Source: Haemonchus contortus
Taxonomy: Eukaryota > Nematoda > Chromadorea > Rhabditida > Trichostrongylidae
Length of the DNA: 64,000 nt
Assembly: GCA_000469685.2 (NCBI GenBank)
Contig: LS997564.1
Location: forward strand, 34,924,151 to 34,988,150
Reading direction: 5' to 3'
Shown here: positions 1 through 12,266 of the stretch, piece by piece
How positions within the stretch are numbered: position 1 is the first letter of the stretch
Layout: the number at the start of each line of letters is the position of its first letter
Notes under the pieces: generated by a model
The model's database searches: none
The model's input: the letters and a program-made list of their open reading frames with translations, nothing else
What the model was told of the DNA's origin: nothing
Made by a program: the position numbers and the translations under genes

Positions 1-1
1 A

Positions 2-3000
2 GTGACTCGGTCTACGACGCGAACAATAAGCCAGGAGGATAAAACGACTACGAACACCACCAACACTTTAGAATCCGATCAATCCGAGAAGTCTGCGACT
101 ACATCTGCGTCCTCACATCAGCGGCGGAAACTTTCGAAACAAATGACCGTAGATGAGGTATGCCCAAAATGGTTACATAGTTCATTTTCAATTCTTATTT
201 GTTGCTTGTAGTCATGGGCAACACCCATTTTCATTGGAGGATCAGACGATGATTATTTTGAAAATGTTCCTTCTTCTTGCTCTAGTCAATTTTGCAAGGT
301 ACGAAGAGGCTCAAATTCAGATCATTTTTTAACAACGGTTTTTATTATCGGTTGCATTCAGCCTTCGGCAGAAACCAATCGTCGGATGTCTGTTGATATC
401 ATCAATGCAAAAAGTGAAATGGTGGAGCCCATTGATCGCCCTCAATCTTTACCGTCAACTGAATTGCCATCAGATCCTACACCGCCGGAATCCACAAAGG
501 TTTGTAATTATTACCCGAGAACAATGACTCGAGTGCATTTGATATACAGTTTTTTTTTATAATGGAAAGAGTATTCATATGGCTGAGGAGGCTGAGTGAA
601 GCATATGCTTGTCGAAGGCATTGTAGACTTCTCTAAAGCCCCGACCACTAAGGTTCCAAATGAAGTGTCAATGCATTAGTAAGAGAGCGCAGACAAGACG
701 AGAGTCGCTTATTGCGATGTCGTCTGTGCCCTTTCACGCACAGACCGTCGGGTATGGGTACATACGTGCGTCCGAGGATGCGCGCGGCGTAATTCGTGGC
801 GGTTCGAGCGACTCTGGCGTCTATTATTGGGGCACAAACTTGAAGTAGAGTGGTTTAGTAGAGTCAACTGATCGTACTAATCTGCTCTACTTCGAATTTG
901 GACGCCAACAATAGGCACTAACGTCGTTGAAATCGTTACGAACTTCCACGCGCAGTTTGCCGCTCGCATCCTCGGACGCACATATGTTCCGTCCCCCCAG
1001 ATCGTCAATACGCCAACTTCAAGGTGTAGCAGTTTTAGCGTCAGGGGCTTTAGGGCCTCGGCGAAGCGCTTCCATGGCGCCTTTTGCTCTACGTTGTTCC
1101 ACTTGGTGCGGCGATTTAGCAAGCGCGAGGATAGAATCGGCTTGAAAGATGAAATGATGGGGCGGACCATCCCGGTGGGCATTCGTATGAATACCAAAAT
1201 TTGCTAAGTCGTGACTAATGCCAAGGCGAATTAGTATCACTACTGACTTGGTCGTTAGTTAAGGATATAAAGCCCTGATAGGGTCACGGTGTGAAAGGAT
1301 GAATCAGTGGTCTGTGACTTCAATTGGTCGTAAGGGTGGTCCGGACCATATAAACCTTGTTACTGATTTCCTTTTGAGATTCTGGATGGTTTCTATTAAG
1401 CTGATTAGTCAACTTGATCCTAAGCCCTAATTCTCTTGTCATGTCCACGGGCTGTTTAGGTTTCTTAGGCTGTACATTTGTTGTCGCTTTATCGTTCTGC
1501 CCTGAAAAGAGCTTTTTAGTCCGACTTAAAACCGGCACCAGAGATACCCAACGATACCGGACCTGATGTACCTGTTTCAACCGCTTCAGTTAAGGTGAGT
1601 AAATCAATTCGAACAAAGCTTTTTTGTTTGCTAACTAGGCTATTTCGTTCTACTTCGTCATTTCTTCATTTTGAAAGAACTAGTGTATCTTATTACCGAC
1701 ACCTAGCGCGACGCCTCACTATACGCAACACGCCTAATCGATATCATATTTTTAGTTGAGTCTGTCAGGCCTTAAAATCTTTAAAGACGTTACGTTTTGC
1801 CCGTTCAAATTTGCTGTTCAGCTGTTAATACTCTTGCCTCGAAGCGCCTCATTAAAGTTCTATGTGGTCCAAATTATGATTCCGGAATAAAATTGCCTTC
1901 ACCTTACTTCCGCTGCATCATTTTGCCCTGCAGTCACTGATATTACAGGCTAAATCGTCATTAACGCTACAACCGATATCAGTAAATCTGCCTGACGCAG
2001 AGGAGATTAACGATCTGCGACCTGTTCGTGAGTTGCTTCCTGAACGAAGTCCAGGCGCACCCACTGTGGTAAGGCTTTTTCTTCATTTTTTTCTTTGAAT
2101 TCTATTACGCTAGTAGGCTTGCTATTTTTCATGCACTGTCCCAGCGAATTGTATGCTTTCTCCTCAAATTCATGGGTTATCGAAAATTCTCAAATTCATG
2201 GGTTATCACAAACAATTGTACTCACCGTGGGTGTCCGTATAGTGCTCCATCGCTCTAACACGGATCAAATCTTTAAATCAGAGGGAGGTTCATAAGGTTC
2301 CTAAAGTAACTCTGTAGTTTCGGAGTGTAGCAGATTTAAGGTCGGTGAAAGAACCTAATTCTGTTCCTGTAACTACATAATGGCTCCACTACCTGACTTC
2401 CCGGTAGGACGAGATTTGGGAAATAGGAGTGTGTCTTGTATCAAGGCGTCGAATTGGCAGCCGCGACCGAATCAGCACCAGTGGCTGCTTTCATACTTCG
2501 ACGTGGGTGGCGGCACGCAGTAGGAGACGGACGTACATTTAGGAAGCGGCGTGCGAGCGGCTATGCGACGGCGGCCCTATCCAAGCGTGTGACAGCAGCC
2601 ATCCTCGATTTGCGGTTCGACCGGTACCCACTGCTCTCACACAGTTGGATAGCGCCGCCGTCGCATAGCCGCTCGCACGCCGCACGCTAAATGTACCTGC
2701 GATTCCACCTGCGTGCCGGCACGCACGTCGGAGTATGAAAGCAGCCAGTGACTTGCTATCATAAATTGGCTTTGCACTACGTGGAAAGAGGCTGATATTA
2801 AAGGGATCGCCACTATTCTGCATCGGTTGATGATGCCCAAAGTGTAGTTTTGGAGTTCTGGAATTCGAAAGGGCATGTGATGCAAAAAGAAAGTAGTGGT
2901 CAACCTAATACTTTCTTTTAAATGATTGACTACTCCAAGTTACTATTCTTCATAAGTTATCTGACAGATCCTCCCTTCAGGTGCGTGTCGAAAACCATCC

Positions 3001-6000
3001 TTATGCTGGTGTTGTTCCATCACGGGCCCGACAGCTCGTCCGGAGCATGGCGATGTGTGGAGATGACGACACACGATTACGCCCACCACCCCCACCGTCC
3101 ATGATGAAAAGCTACGCTTCTGTGGCAGCTGTAGGGGTGTCTCCTCTATCGCGACATCGGAATTCATCGTCACTGAGTCGAGGTGAGAAGCGTTACTGTC
3201 GAAAATGGGTACACCTTAAGTAGAATTTTGAAGTAACAAAAGCGGAAAAAGGGATTACAGAAAAGAGACTCCCTAGTCTTGTGGAATGTTCGAATGTGTA
3301 GGGCGGAACAATCACAGTACCCTATTTCGCCGAGAGAGTGCAGACAAGAGTAGGAAAGCGGCTGCGGCTAGCGCGCGAAGTATAAACAGATTAGGGTTCT
3401 CTATGTATTTTCGTCCCAGTAATGAATTATATCACAAGATGGAGGCTTGAGTGAAATCGCTAGCAGAACTGATATATTCGGGCATCTTTAAGAATCGTCG
3501 TATACGGATTACGCCACGGACCTGAATGATATGGAGCTTCGTGCTTTCATTACTGCGACGTTGCATAAAAATCCGCGAGATCGCACATTGATACTGCAAT
3601 TGGAGCAGCTTTTCACCGACTTCCTTAGCAACTTTGGGTAAGTGAGCGGATTCACTAAGGAACTGAATTTAGTGGATTAACCTTTCTTTGTTTAGGCAAC
3701 AATCAATGAAGCTAGCACCGGCATCGTCATATAACCGTATGATTATACACCGATTAGCCGTAGTCTTTGGTCTCGATCATAATGTCGACAATAGCGGGAA
3801 ATGTGTGGTGGTATCGAAGACGTCTAAATCAAAACGGTCAGTTTTACCTTGGTCTAAGTAGCTACGTAAAGCCGAATGCGCATTGGCTGCTTTCATAGTC
3901 CATGACCAGTCGCGCGACTGGGGTCGCTCGCGAAATCGTGGACTATGGAATATGCCATTGATGGTAAAGCCTACATACCCTACCGTATTTCTTGTTGACT
4001 GGTAACCAAATTATACGGCAATCCAGCTGACAAAGAGCGCGCCGTGACTTGTCAATGTGGGATGTGGGTCAGGATGTGCCAAGGCGCAGCGCGTTTATAC
4101 TAGGCTCACCTAGTTTTCAGCCACGTGCTCGTGATGATGTGTTCTTCCCGTTCCCGCCAGCTACTTCCACCATACTGCAATGGTTCAGATGTATCCCCTG
4201 AGTTTAGATTTGTCTCATACAAAATATTGTTGTTTAAGGCCACCTTACCTGTTTGCAACACTCATTCAAAGTAATCTGTACACGGACACCCGGAAGTTCT
4301 ATAATGGTGTTTGGGATTATGGAGAGGTACTAAATGATTCAAAATATCCTGCCATCTCCTGGTCCATACTTTGTTTTTGCAGGGTGATCGTCGGGCACTT
4401 TCTTTTGATACTGGCTACTTGACTCCTCAAGTCGAATATGAATCAATGTATCAGGTAAGCGTGTTAGGCTCCCTACGAAAATTCGTATGTGAATAGTAAT
4501 GAGAGCTAAAGTTTATAAAGAAGTGGTAGCAACCTACACTCAGACTTTGTTTTTAGAAGATAGCGATAAAATCGATACTAGTAGTTTGACTGTGACAGCG
4601 TGCGAGTGTCTGACGTGACAGTAAGCCAACGCAAAGGATGGCTGCAGCCGTACAATTATAATGAATTTGTTGCAGCTTTACAACTCCGTTTCTTCTCAGT
4701 CCCCCATCAGTGAACCACCATTCCTAGCACGGGTATGAGGGGTATCGAGACTCTCCCCGAATTCCCACGGCAAGCGACAAAGATCGCGCGGCGGCTACCC
4801 CATCCTTGCACTGAGAATTCGAGCCTTTCCATCCGGATCGACTGCGCGCGAACGGGTGCGGCAAGCGCGACGCCGTTTTCGGGTAAAAGATATCGGACCT
4901 CGGGTATGAGTCTGCTGAAAGACGCGCTACTCAAGTCGCCTTATCGAGGCAGAGTTATTAGCCTTGACTGGATATGTTGGGACTCCTTGTTTTTTAACGA
5001 ATGAACACGAAGGGCTCTCAGAAAACTACGCAAGACCACCATGCCCGGGCATGACCATGTTTAAGAGACGGTTGGGGAGTGTTCTGGTTCATACCCTCGC
5101 AAGCATGTACTCAAGCTCTAAAGGCGGAGGCAGCCTTATTTGTGACTAAGATGCGCATCTCGCTCACGGTGGTGACTGACCATCTCACCATCCTGTGTTT
5201 TTTGTGTCCGCAGCTGATGCACCGATGAACTTGTTGCTTTTAATGATGTTCCTTTTTGAAATTTCATTGGATTTTTTCTCAAGATGGGATATGCTTAGTT
5301 TTTAGCCCCTTCCGTGGAATTTGAGAAACCATCGTTCATTTGAACATCAGCAGCAGTTCTATCCAATGGGATATGTCGATCATGGCCCCACGATGAGGGT
5401 GAGCCCTAAGACGTAGCCAGTCAATTCTAACAAGTGTAGCTATGTAGGAGTTTGCTCGTTCTGTGTCTCTAACCAAACTCACCTAACCTTCCTGTGATGC
5501 TTTCTTACCTATTCTACTTGTTTTTTTTTTGTGACTCTTCATTTAAGGGGCAGTGCAAATGCAAACAAATGCTTGAACAATTGTAATCATTCCAAATTGG
5601 ATGTTTTTGTGGATTTATCAGCCATGAGCCTGATTCATAACTCATGATTAATACTCTTGTCCAGTGTCCAGCGCAGTGCGTAAACATTGCGCAAATCCAA
5701 AGGCTACGAGTACTTCTAGAATGGGAGATCAAGGACGAAGAATCATTTATACCTTGGTTATTCATGTCTCATCCCCGGTTTTCAATGAAATTGGTGAAAT
5801 GTAGAATCTGGAAGAGGGAAAGAGAGTGAGGAAGTTGTTTTTTCGTGAGGTTTCCTGGAGCTCAGGTAGGGGATTGATAGATACATCCCAATGTGTCCAT
5901 GTACTTTTTTGTATAGAAAGTTTAAAGGTGATGCTCCTATGTTTTTCGTTGAGCATATGTTATTGTTATTTGACAAACTGTGAGTTGATCTACCAAAAAT

Positions 6001-9000
6001 CAATCAAACTGGTAAAATTTGTCTCCGCTTTCAGAAAGCAGGCAGCTTCAGTGGTGTTCCAGCGTTCTACAGATCTAGTAGTGGTTCTGCAGATGGTTAT
6101 GATAGACTACAGAACATCAACGGACATGCTCATTCACTTGCATCTTGTGAGTCCAACATTTTTTGGCCGGTTCAGGCATCATTATTTTGTGTTTTCTGTT
6201 TAAAGGAAGTGAAACTACTCGGTTTACCGTGATGCCAAGAGAACATTTATTTTTTTTGTCAGTGATCATCGTTTTTCGAGAGCTCGAAATATCACTTTGT
6301 CCTTCATCGACTTTTAGATTACTACCACGTTTTATCGTTCACTTTTCAATTTATAATAGCCCTCCCCGGGTACCAGCTGAAGAGAGAAGTACTAAAAAAA
6401 GGGTTAGAAGTTGTTTCCCCACGAAACGTGGAGTAGGACAATCTAGCACGCAACTAGCTTTGTCCGAAGCATTCGGGAGAGAAAAGGGTATATAACATAA
6501 ATGTCGTTGGCTGTAACATGGCTGAAAATGTTGTTGAACTCCTACTCTGAGACTGCTCCGTTTTTAAACTGTATAAATTACTTTTACTGCAAAAGTCATC
6601 TGTAACACTCGATGTGCTTGTATATTAGTTGTACAAATTACTTAAAAAAATCCTGCAACTTCTTTTTCAACACGTCGGTCGAACTGTTTTTTTTTTCAGC
6701 TACCCATATGTCCCCACGAGAACCTATTGATGAAACTGCGGAACGTTTGAACAACTTCAGCTTTTCGGATCGTGCCAGTCAGATGAGCTATCGCTCATCC
6801 GGCTCGAATCAACCGCATCCACCTTCAGGATTGTATGTTGGTTATCCGCCTGTTGTTCAATATCAAATGTCCGATGACATGACGTGAGTTCGTTTTTTCA
6901 ATAAAACTTTTTTATTTTCCTGTGCTGTCCAGAGAGGTGTATGCTCAAAGCAATTTTTACACCGTGGTCATGAATTTATGTTGATACTCCCCACGCTATC
7001 TAGGGATGGGGAGTATCAACACACCTTTCATGACCACGGCTAATTAACCCGCCATCGATACTTCCAGTTTTGTTGAGTCTAATGATGTACTAGTTGGTTT
7101 CATGAAAGATGGCGAGCTACCCATGTAGGAGCGCTTCGTATCAGGGATTCAATGATAACGGGATTCCTTCAGGTACTCACCGTACCAGCAACAGCCGATT
7201 TATGTGCAGCCGGCACCAGTGATGGCATCATCATCCACAGAGATGTACACACCACAGCCGACGATAATGATGCCAGTTCAGCAGAACCCACCCCTACAGC
7301 CGTCGACATCAATGATCCCTTGCCAACAACCGCAGGATCCGCTGGCCAACGGAGCTCAAAGCGTGCAAGACCCTACGACAGTGCATTTGATGCCTGTTCA
7401 ACAACCAGAATACGTGCATTACACTACTTCACAATATCCTACACAAATGGTTGGATGTCCACCGCAAGCCTATCAGCCAGTTCCTCAGACCGTCTATCCG
7501 ACTCAATATCAACAAGTAGTCTATCCTCAGCCATATGAACCTGTAATACGGCAACCCATGGTGCAAGTGGCTCCGACGGTTATGCCAACTCCGCAGCCAC
7601 AATTAGTACCTTCTCAGCAATATCCAGCTCCACAGCAATATCCAGCTCCAATATATCATTCTCCTGTACAGCCTCAGCCATACCAACCGGCAGTGTTCCA
7701 TTCTCAAATGCCCCAACAACAACATCATATAATGGGACAACCGGTTGTACACGTGCAGTCTCCTATGTACCAACAAGTGACCCGGCCAGCAATGGTACAG
7801 GCAATGCCGCAACCACAACAGCAACAATGTATAGAGGTCCCTAATGCAATTCCGCAGACCACAGTGCCGTCATATCATCCAACAGGAAATTATGCGCAGT
7901 GGGTGAGTGATTGGTCCTTTTTTCTGGCTTCTGTTGATTTTCCTGCCTTTTTTGAAAACCGTATAGTTGTTAAATTAAATGTGATATTAAGAATATTCCA
8001 GTCTACTGGTGTGCCCTACAATGAGGAAATTAACGAAGTCGAGGAAAGCAGTGAAGTAACCGGTCCGGAGTCCGAAACGCGAACCACAGTGGTACCAGTG
8101 AACATGATGTCTGCCCGTATCAATCATGGTAGGTTTCTCTTTTGTAGATGTTTTTTAATACTTTGTGCCCCACCCGTGTACAGCGAATTGGTATTTAAGA
8201 TAAATGTTACAATCTTTTGGACTTTTTATCTCAGCAGAGGTGTCAGACCACACCCTCATTATTCACATTTTGCGGCCGATGATTGCAGTTATGTTGGTCT
8301 ATTCATTGAATAGAAGATTTTTTTGGTATAGCAGCGATATAAATACCCAAGTTCGGCTCTCAATGAATCTTGGCATGGCTATGATCTTTTTTGGTGATAG
8401 TAGCGATCTAGTTATACAATCCAAGCCTTCTACGACTTGCTCATACTCCTACGTAAGCCTTGTGGTGTAGTGAACGCACTGGAGCTATAGGATGGGCCCG
8501 GAAGGCTGAACATATTTTTTCCAGTTACAAAGTTGGCCTAATTCCCGCGCCATATGCTAGGCTTCCATTCAATGCATATACAGTAGCGCTCAAAAGTCTT
8601 CGGTGAAATGCTTCGTCGCTTTTTCGGTCATAACTTTTTTCCTAGTACACCAAATTACGCAAAATTTGGATATGTTCAAACAGAGCATATTTCACCCTAC
8701 CCAACAATATTTGACTGCAAAGCTGCAACATCTACAGGTAGAGTAAGGTGTTTGTTGCGGTAGCACATTTTGCTAAAATTAAAGTTGTTGGCGTTTGCAC
8801 TTATTCGCACCTTATAAGCGTTTTTCTCATCTATTGTGCTCGGCATTACCGCTCGTACACTTTAGACATGACAAAAAGAAAAGGGATTCTAAAAGGACCA
8901 TCATCCATATTTTCAGACGGTTTTGAGTTCATGCTCTTTGGAATACCTGGAACACGATCAGATTGCAAGTTAATAGTGGTAAATATTCGCAATACACCCA

Positions 9001-10175
9001 AGCTCCGAATATGGAAATTTCGCAAGATTAGATCCAGTAGGAAAGGAGTTACGACTGAAAAGTACGGGTGAAGAACCATTTCACCGAAGACTTTTGAGCG
9101 CTACTGTAGCTATTGAATATGATTTGGTCTACAAGAGGCTTGTGGGGAACGAGCGGAACCCACAAGCCCGTTGCTCTCGTAATGAAATGGGCCGAGAGAA
9201 ATGAATGTGGTGCCTACCACCTATCACATTTTATCGTCTCCGCTATTTATCGCGAATATTCTCTTCAATGGGGCGGAGGTAGTGTAGTGACAAGTGGTGC
9301 ACTATCTCACACGCATGGTTAGGGGTTCGAATCCCGGATCGGTGCCTGCCTAGGCCAACCAAGCCTTTCATCCCTCCGGCGTCGGTGAATTGGTACCAGA
9401 CTCGTCTGGGAGGGTAAAAGGACTGACTTGTATATCGGATGGCCACCGTAAGTTATTGTATAGACCACATACGCACTCATTACGCCACTACGAGTTTAAA
9501 TGGAAGTCGAGTGCTGGGCGCATCCATCAGACGGGATTGATTAACGCCAAAAACTTTAACTAACTAACTTTGTTCTCTTCAAGGAAAGCCTTCATGCTCT
9601 CCTATCTATGAAGCTTCCATGACAGGATGATGTCAACTGTAGGACTTGCAGTTCAAATTGGACACAGGGATGTATTTAGCAGTTCTGAAATAACAATTTT
9701 TCGGATCTGTTGTCGTTGGAGAATATAACGACATTTGCGCCCGGCCAAGACAGTAGCTATTGTCTTTGCACCGATTCCCTTGCAATGCTATCGAGGCTGC
9801 AAGATAATCCCGTATAAATAAGAGCAATAAACGAAATGGGTCCTCAAAACCTTAGCTATTAAAAGCTGTTATGTTTCGATGGGCAAATTGTATTATTGAA
9901 TTCAAGTGATTGAAAGTTTCTCTTCAGGAAAACCAATGATGAACCCGTTGTCAGTGTTGGTGCATACGGAGCCAATGTATCATTATTCACAAACCTCTCC
10001 AGTTATGTCATCGATGCAACAGCAGCAAATGATGCAGCTACATGGCCAATCAAGACCGTTACTGTACAAAGCAGCGGAACAGAATTCAGGTACACAGAAC
10101 AGCGTTGACGGTGGATATTGTAGTATGACGCAGGAATCAATTCGTGACGGTGAACTCGTAACTGATGCTCAGTAG
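2..10175 (+). CDS. R3H-domain RNA-binding protein, 5'-truncated by window edge
   Basis: Spliced gene of the R3HDM1/R3HDM2/ARPP21/encore family, expected to bind single-stranded RNA in the cytoplasm. Supported exons: 2-157, 212-298, 362-499, 1520-1594, 1949-2068, 2981-3182, 3493-3637, 3696-3836, 4036 to about 4138 (3' end unsure), 4383-4454, 4676-4732, 5351-5398, 6035-6146, 6700-6883, 7173-7902, 8002-8128, 9928-10175 (TAG). Phases agree except around the 4036 exon. The R3H domain spans exons 3493-3836: a helical lead-in (DMELRAFITATL...) and then the motif NRMIIHRLAVVFGLDH with the R-x3-H pair. A SUZ segment should follow; exon 4036 has only a loose match (RRSAFILG). The 730-bp exon 7173-7902 is Gln/Pro/Tyr-rich low complexity, as in vertebrate relatives. 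The 5' exons are Ser/Thr-rich and unrecognised. The start codon lies outside the window. Introns carry several MITEs and a SINE. Confidence 0.85.
750..997. mobile_element. MITE family A copy 1 (Mutator-like, 9-bp TSD)
   Basis: A 248-bp imperfect palindrome in an intron of the R3H gene. The left end GGGTATGGGTACATACGTGC pairs with the reverse complement of the right end, and the arms meet at a centre with GAAGTAGAG and its inverse. It is flanked by CAGACCGTC (741-749) and CAGATCGTC (998-1006), an 8/9 target-site duplication. A second copy lies at 23311-23564. A 9-bp duplication is typical of Mutator-type transposons; no transposase is present, so this is non-autonomous. Confidence 0.75.
2482..2747. 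mobile_element. Palindromic element family B copy 1
   Basis: A 266-bp inverted repeat with ends TGGCTGCTTTCATACT and AGTATGAAAGCAGCCA. The arms also share a segment with GCGAGCGGCTATGCGACGGC and its inverse. Copies 2 and 3 (3884-3957, 15519-15684) have the same terminus. It lies in an R3H-gene intron. I could not assign a target duplication, so the transposon class is open. Confidence 0.65.
3884..3957. mobile_element. Palindromic element family B copy 2 (short)
   Basis: A 74-bp short member with left end TGGCTGCTTTCATAGTCCA and a decayed right end (TGGACTATGGAATATGCCA). The centre is GC-rich with CAGTCGCGCGACTG. It sits in the intron directly after the R3H exon. Confidence 0.6.
4740..4900. 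mobile_element. GC-rich insertion flanked by a duplicated splice donor
   Basis: This 161-bp GC-rich, partly self-complementary segment lies between two copies of the 10-mer CGGGTATGAG (4730-4739 and 4901-4910). The left copy is the exon end plus splice donor (CGG|GTATGA) of the R3H exon 4676-4732. The best reading is an insertion that duplicated the donor site. Between the two in-frame TGA codons (4736-4738 and 4907-4909) it is open for 56 Arg-rich codons, which could be mistaken for coding sequence. The inverted ends are weak, so the class is unknown. Confidence 0.5.
6962..7039. repeat. 78-bp hairpin in R3H-gene intron
   Basis: Two matching blocks pair in order: CCGTGGTCATGA (6962-6973) with TCATGACCACGG (7028-7039), and GTTGATACTCCCCA (6980-6993) with TGGGGAGTATCAAC (7007-7020). 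It is a short fold-back element or a structured intron segment; no target duplication is visible. Confidence 0.6.
8581..9106. mobile_element. Tc1/mariner-type MITE, TA-flanked
   Basis: A 526-bp element with perfect 30-bp terminal inverted repeats starting CAGTAGCGCTCAAAAGTCTT. It is flanked by TA at 8579-8580 and 9107-9108, the target duplication of Tc1/mariner elements. The internal ORF of about 107 codons (8748-9071) shows no DDE motif that I can see, so the element is probably non-autonomous. It lies in the last intron of the R3H gene. Confidence 0.8.
9271..9570 (+). mobile_element. tRNA-derived SINE
   Basis: The head resembles tRNA-Val(CAC): GTAGTGTAGTGACAAGTGG in the A-box position, CTCACACGCATGG in the anticodon-arm position, and a canonical B box GGTTCGAATCC at 9324-9334. 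A tRNA-unrelated body of about 200 bp follows (including CCAGACTCGTCTGGGAGG), then a short TAACTAAC-type tail. Pol III transcription from the internal boxes is expected of the class. It lies in the last R3H intron. Decayed antisense relatives are at 54722, 55925, 57628 and 59865. Confidence 0.8.
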
Positions 10176-12266
10176 GTGACGTAATGGTTTATTTTGAATA
10201 TTGTTTTTGTTCCAGAAATGTGAAATATGGCATGTATTAGGGTTATTTATGAGTCAATAGAGTATTGCAAAGAATTCCGATTGTTCTGCCAACAATTACT
10301 GGAACTAGTAATGATGATTTGTTGATCGTAATTTGCCGGTTTATTTTTCTTCTTTTCCACATAGTACAGAATTTCATTTGTTTATACAATTCTCGGGTGA
10401 ATAGTTGTCTTACTCTGATCGTCCAAAGCACAGAATCCGTTCTTGATCCTTGCACAAAGTGATGTGTTTATTCGTTTCGCAGCAGCTATACTGCATACCG
10501 CATTTACGCCATATTCATAATATTCGGAAGCCGGTTACTGGCGGAAATCCATCAAAAGGCCGGTTATTCTATTCTACTTTTCCTTCTTCATCTTCCTATT
10601 TGAACATACGCATGAGTAGTTTGCTTTCTTGCGCTTTATGATTGCCATTGCGGTTTTGTATACTAGATTTCTATTAGTGTAATAAGTGATCATTGTTGAT
10701 ATAGCGCACATACTATTTATGGAGAAATAGCCCGATAGATTAGCTACACGAACAAGTCTCTAAAGCGCCGTGCTTTTCTTTGCCTTTTTTGAAGCAGCCA
10801 TGCTTCTGCTTAGTTAATTTAATCGTCTAAAGTGTTGATTTTTTTTTCTTATTTGCATCAAGAAGCTGTGTTTATATGCTTTAAGCAGTCAGCGATTACC
10901 AGCACAATTGTAGTGCTAGGTAATTCTATAGGTAACAGATAGTAATTCTCTTTCAAGTATTGTTCTCACTGATGAAAATTGAATACTGAATGATTCTCGA
11001 TAGTAATAGTAATAATCATCATCAATTCGGTGTTCAATTTTCATCAGAAGACCTACTTAGCGGTATTTCTATTGGCATTTCTTCTTGTTTTCAATTTGAA
11101 CCTTTTTCTTTTTTCATTTCTCTCGGTTGTTTTCTTTTTTCTCAGTTTTTTATCTCTACAGATGGATGTACTTCATTCCATGAATTTTGAAAAAGGTGTT
11201 CCCCGCTGGTTGGGAGTATAAACGAAGCATATTTCCACCTAAATTCAATCAATATCCATGGAATGAACAGTTTATTATTACATAACATTGTAAACACTCA
11301 GAATTCTAGGAATGGAATATGTGATGAAGAATTTATAACATTTAGATGAACCTATATTCTCCCACATTTCTCCATTGGTTCATAATAATGCCATAAAACT
11401 TAAACTTTACTTTCATATTTCCGGTGTTTATCTCGCTGTTTCCCTGGCTAGGGTGCTCTGTTGAAATGTCGCTAGGTTGCTCGTAGCCGGTACCATGTTT
11501 GTTTGGCTCAAAATGAAGATTCTATGCGAATATTTCAGTAAATCAAGTGAACCACATGTTGCAGTCATACTGCGACGCCGACGCCGATGTCGGCGTAATG
11601 ACGCTTACGAATAGTACGCTCATGTGAGAGACTCAGAGGTGACAGGCAGCAACGCATTTTTTGCTTAACATGCAATCACAAGTCATTTTTTTCTTTAAAA
11701 AAGAACTTTTTATGCTTGAATACCTTCTCAGAAAAAGCGAACCACATCTTCCCTACAGCAAAATGAAAATCAGCATAAAATCTTCACATCAAAATCTTCC
11801 TTTTCATCGTCCACTGTAGACTCGCACCGGCCATCGACGAGATATCTAGTGCCAGCCAGCATTTACGACGCCATCCTGATGCCGGTGCTATGACTGTGTC
11901 CACCAAAATGTGTGGACGAAAAGCGAAATCGCCGTTTTGAAATGCTCAAGGATATGTGGTACGGACAAGTATTCGGTGCAAAAATGTCGTAGACCCACAC
12001 AAAAGTTGTCACTCGTCACCTATCCGAGAAATAGGAGCAGAAGATTCGAAAAACGAGGTAAGCTGGCATTCAGATACCGAAACAAGTGGGAGATGAACCC
12101 TATACCCTATGAGAAATCACTCAGCCTAGTCTCGATCTTTCAACATTAGAAATCCCGAAACGCTTTACTGTAGCCTACAGCCGAACCCTTGCCATGAGAG
12201 CACTCTTGACGCTTCAGTTTTGAACGTTGGCGAATGGTGCACAGGTAGTGGGTGCACACACGGCCC
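10176..12266. other. 3' UTR and intergenic, no gene seen
   Basis: AT-rich sequence after the R3H-gene stop codon, presumably starting with its 3' UTR. I see no clear AATAAA close to the stop. The only structured item is a short GC-rich inverted motif, ACGCCGACGCCGATGTCGGC, at about 11575-11600. The ORFs here (up to 79 codons) match nothing I know. Confidence 0.5.

Noticed and set aside
4739..4906. Extra Arg-rich coding exon of the R3H gene
   Set aside because: It is bounded by in-frame TGA codons and lies between direct repeats that look like a target duplication.
8748..9071. Transposase in the TA-flanked element
   Set aside because: 107 codons only, with no DDE/DDD signature or helix-turn-helix that I can see.
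9271..9345. Functional tRNA-Val gene
   Set aside because: A and B boxes are present but the acceptor and T-stem pairing is poor and a SINE body follows. Treated as a SINE head.
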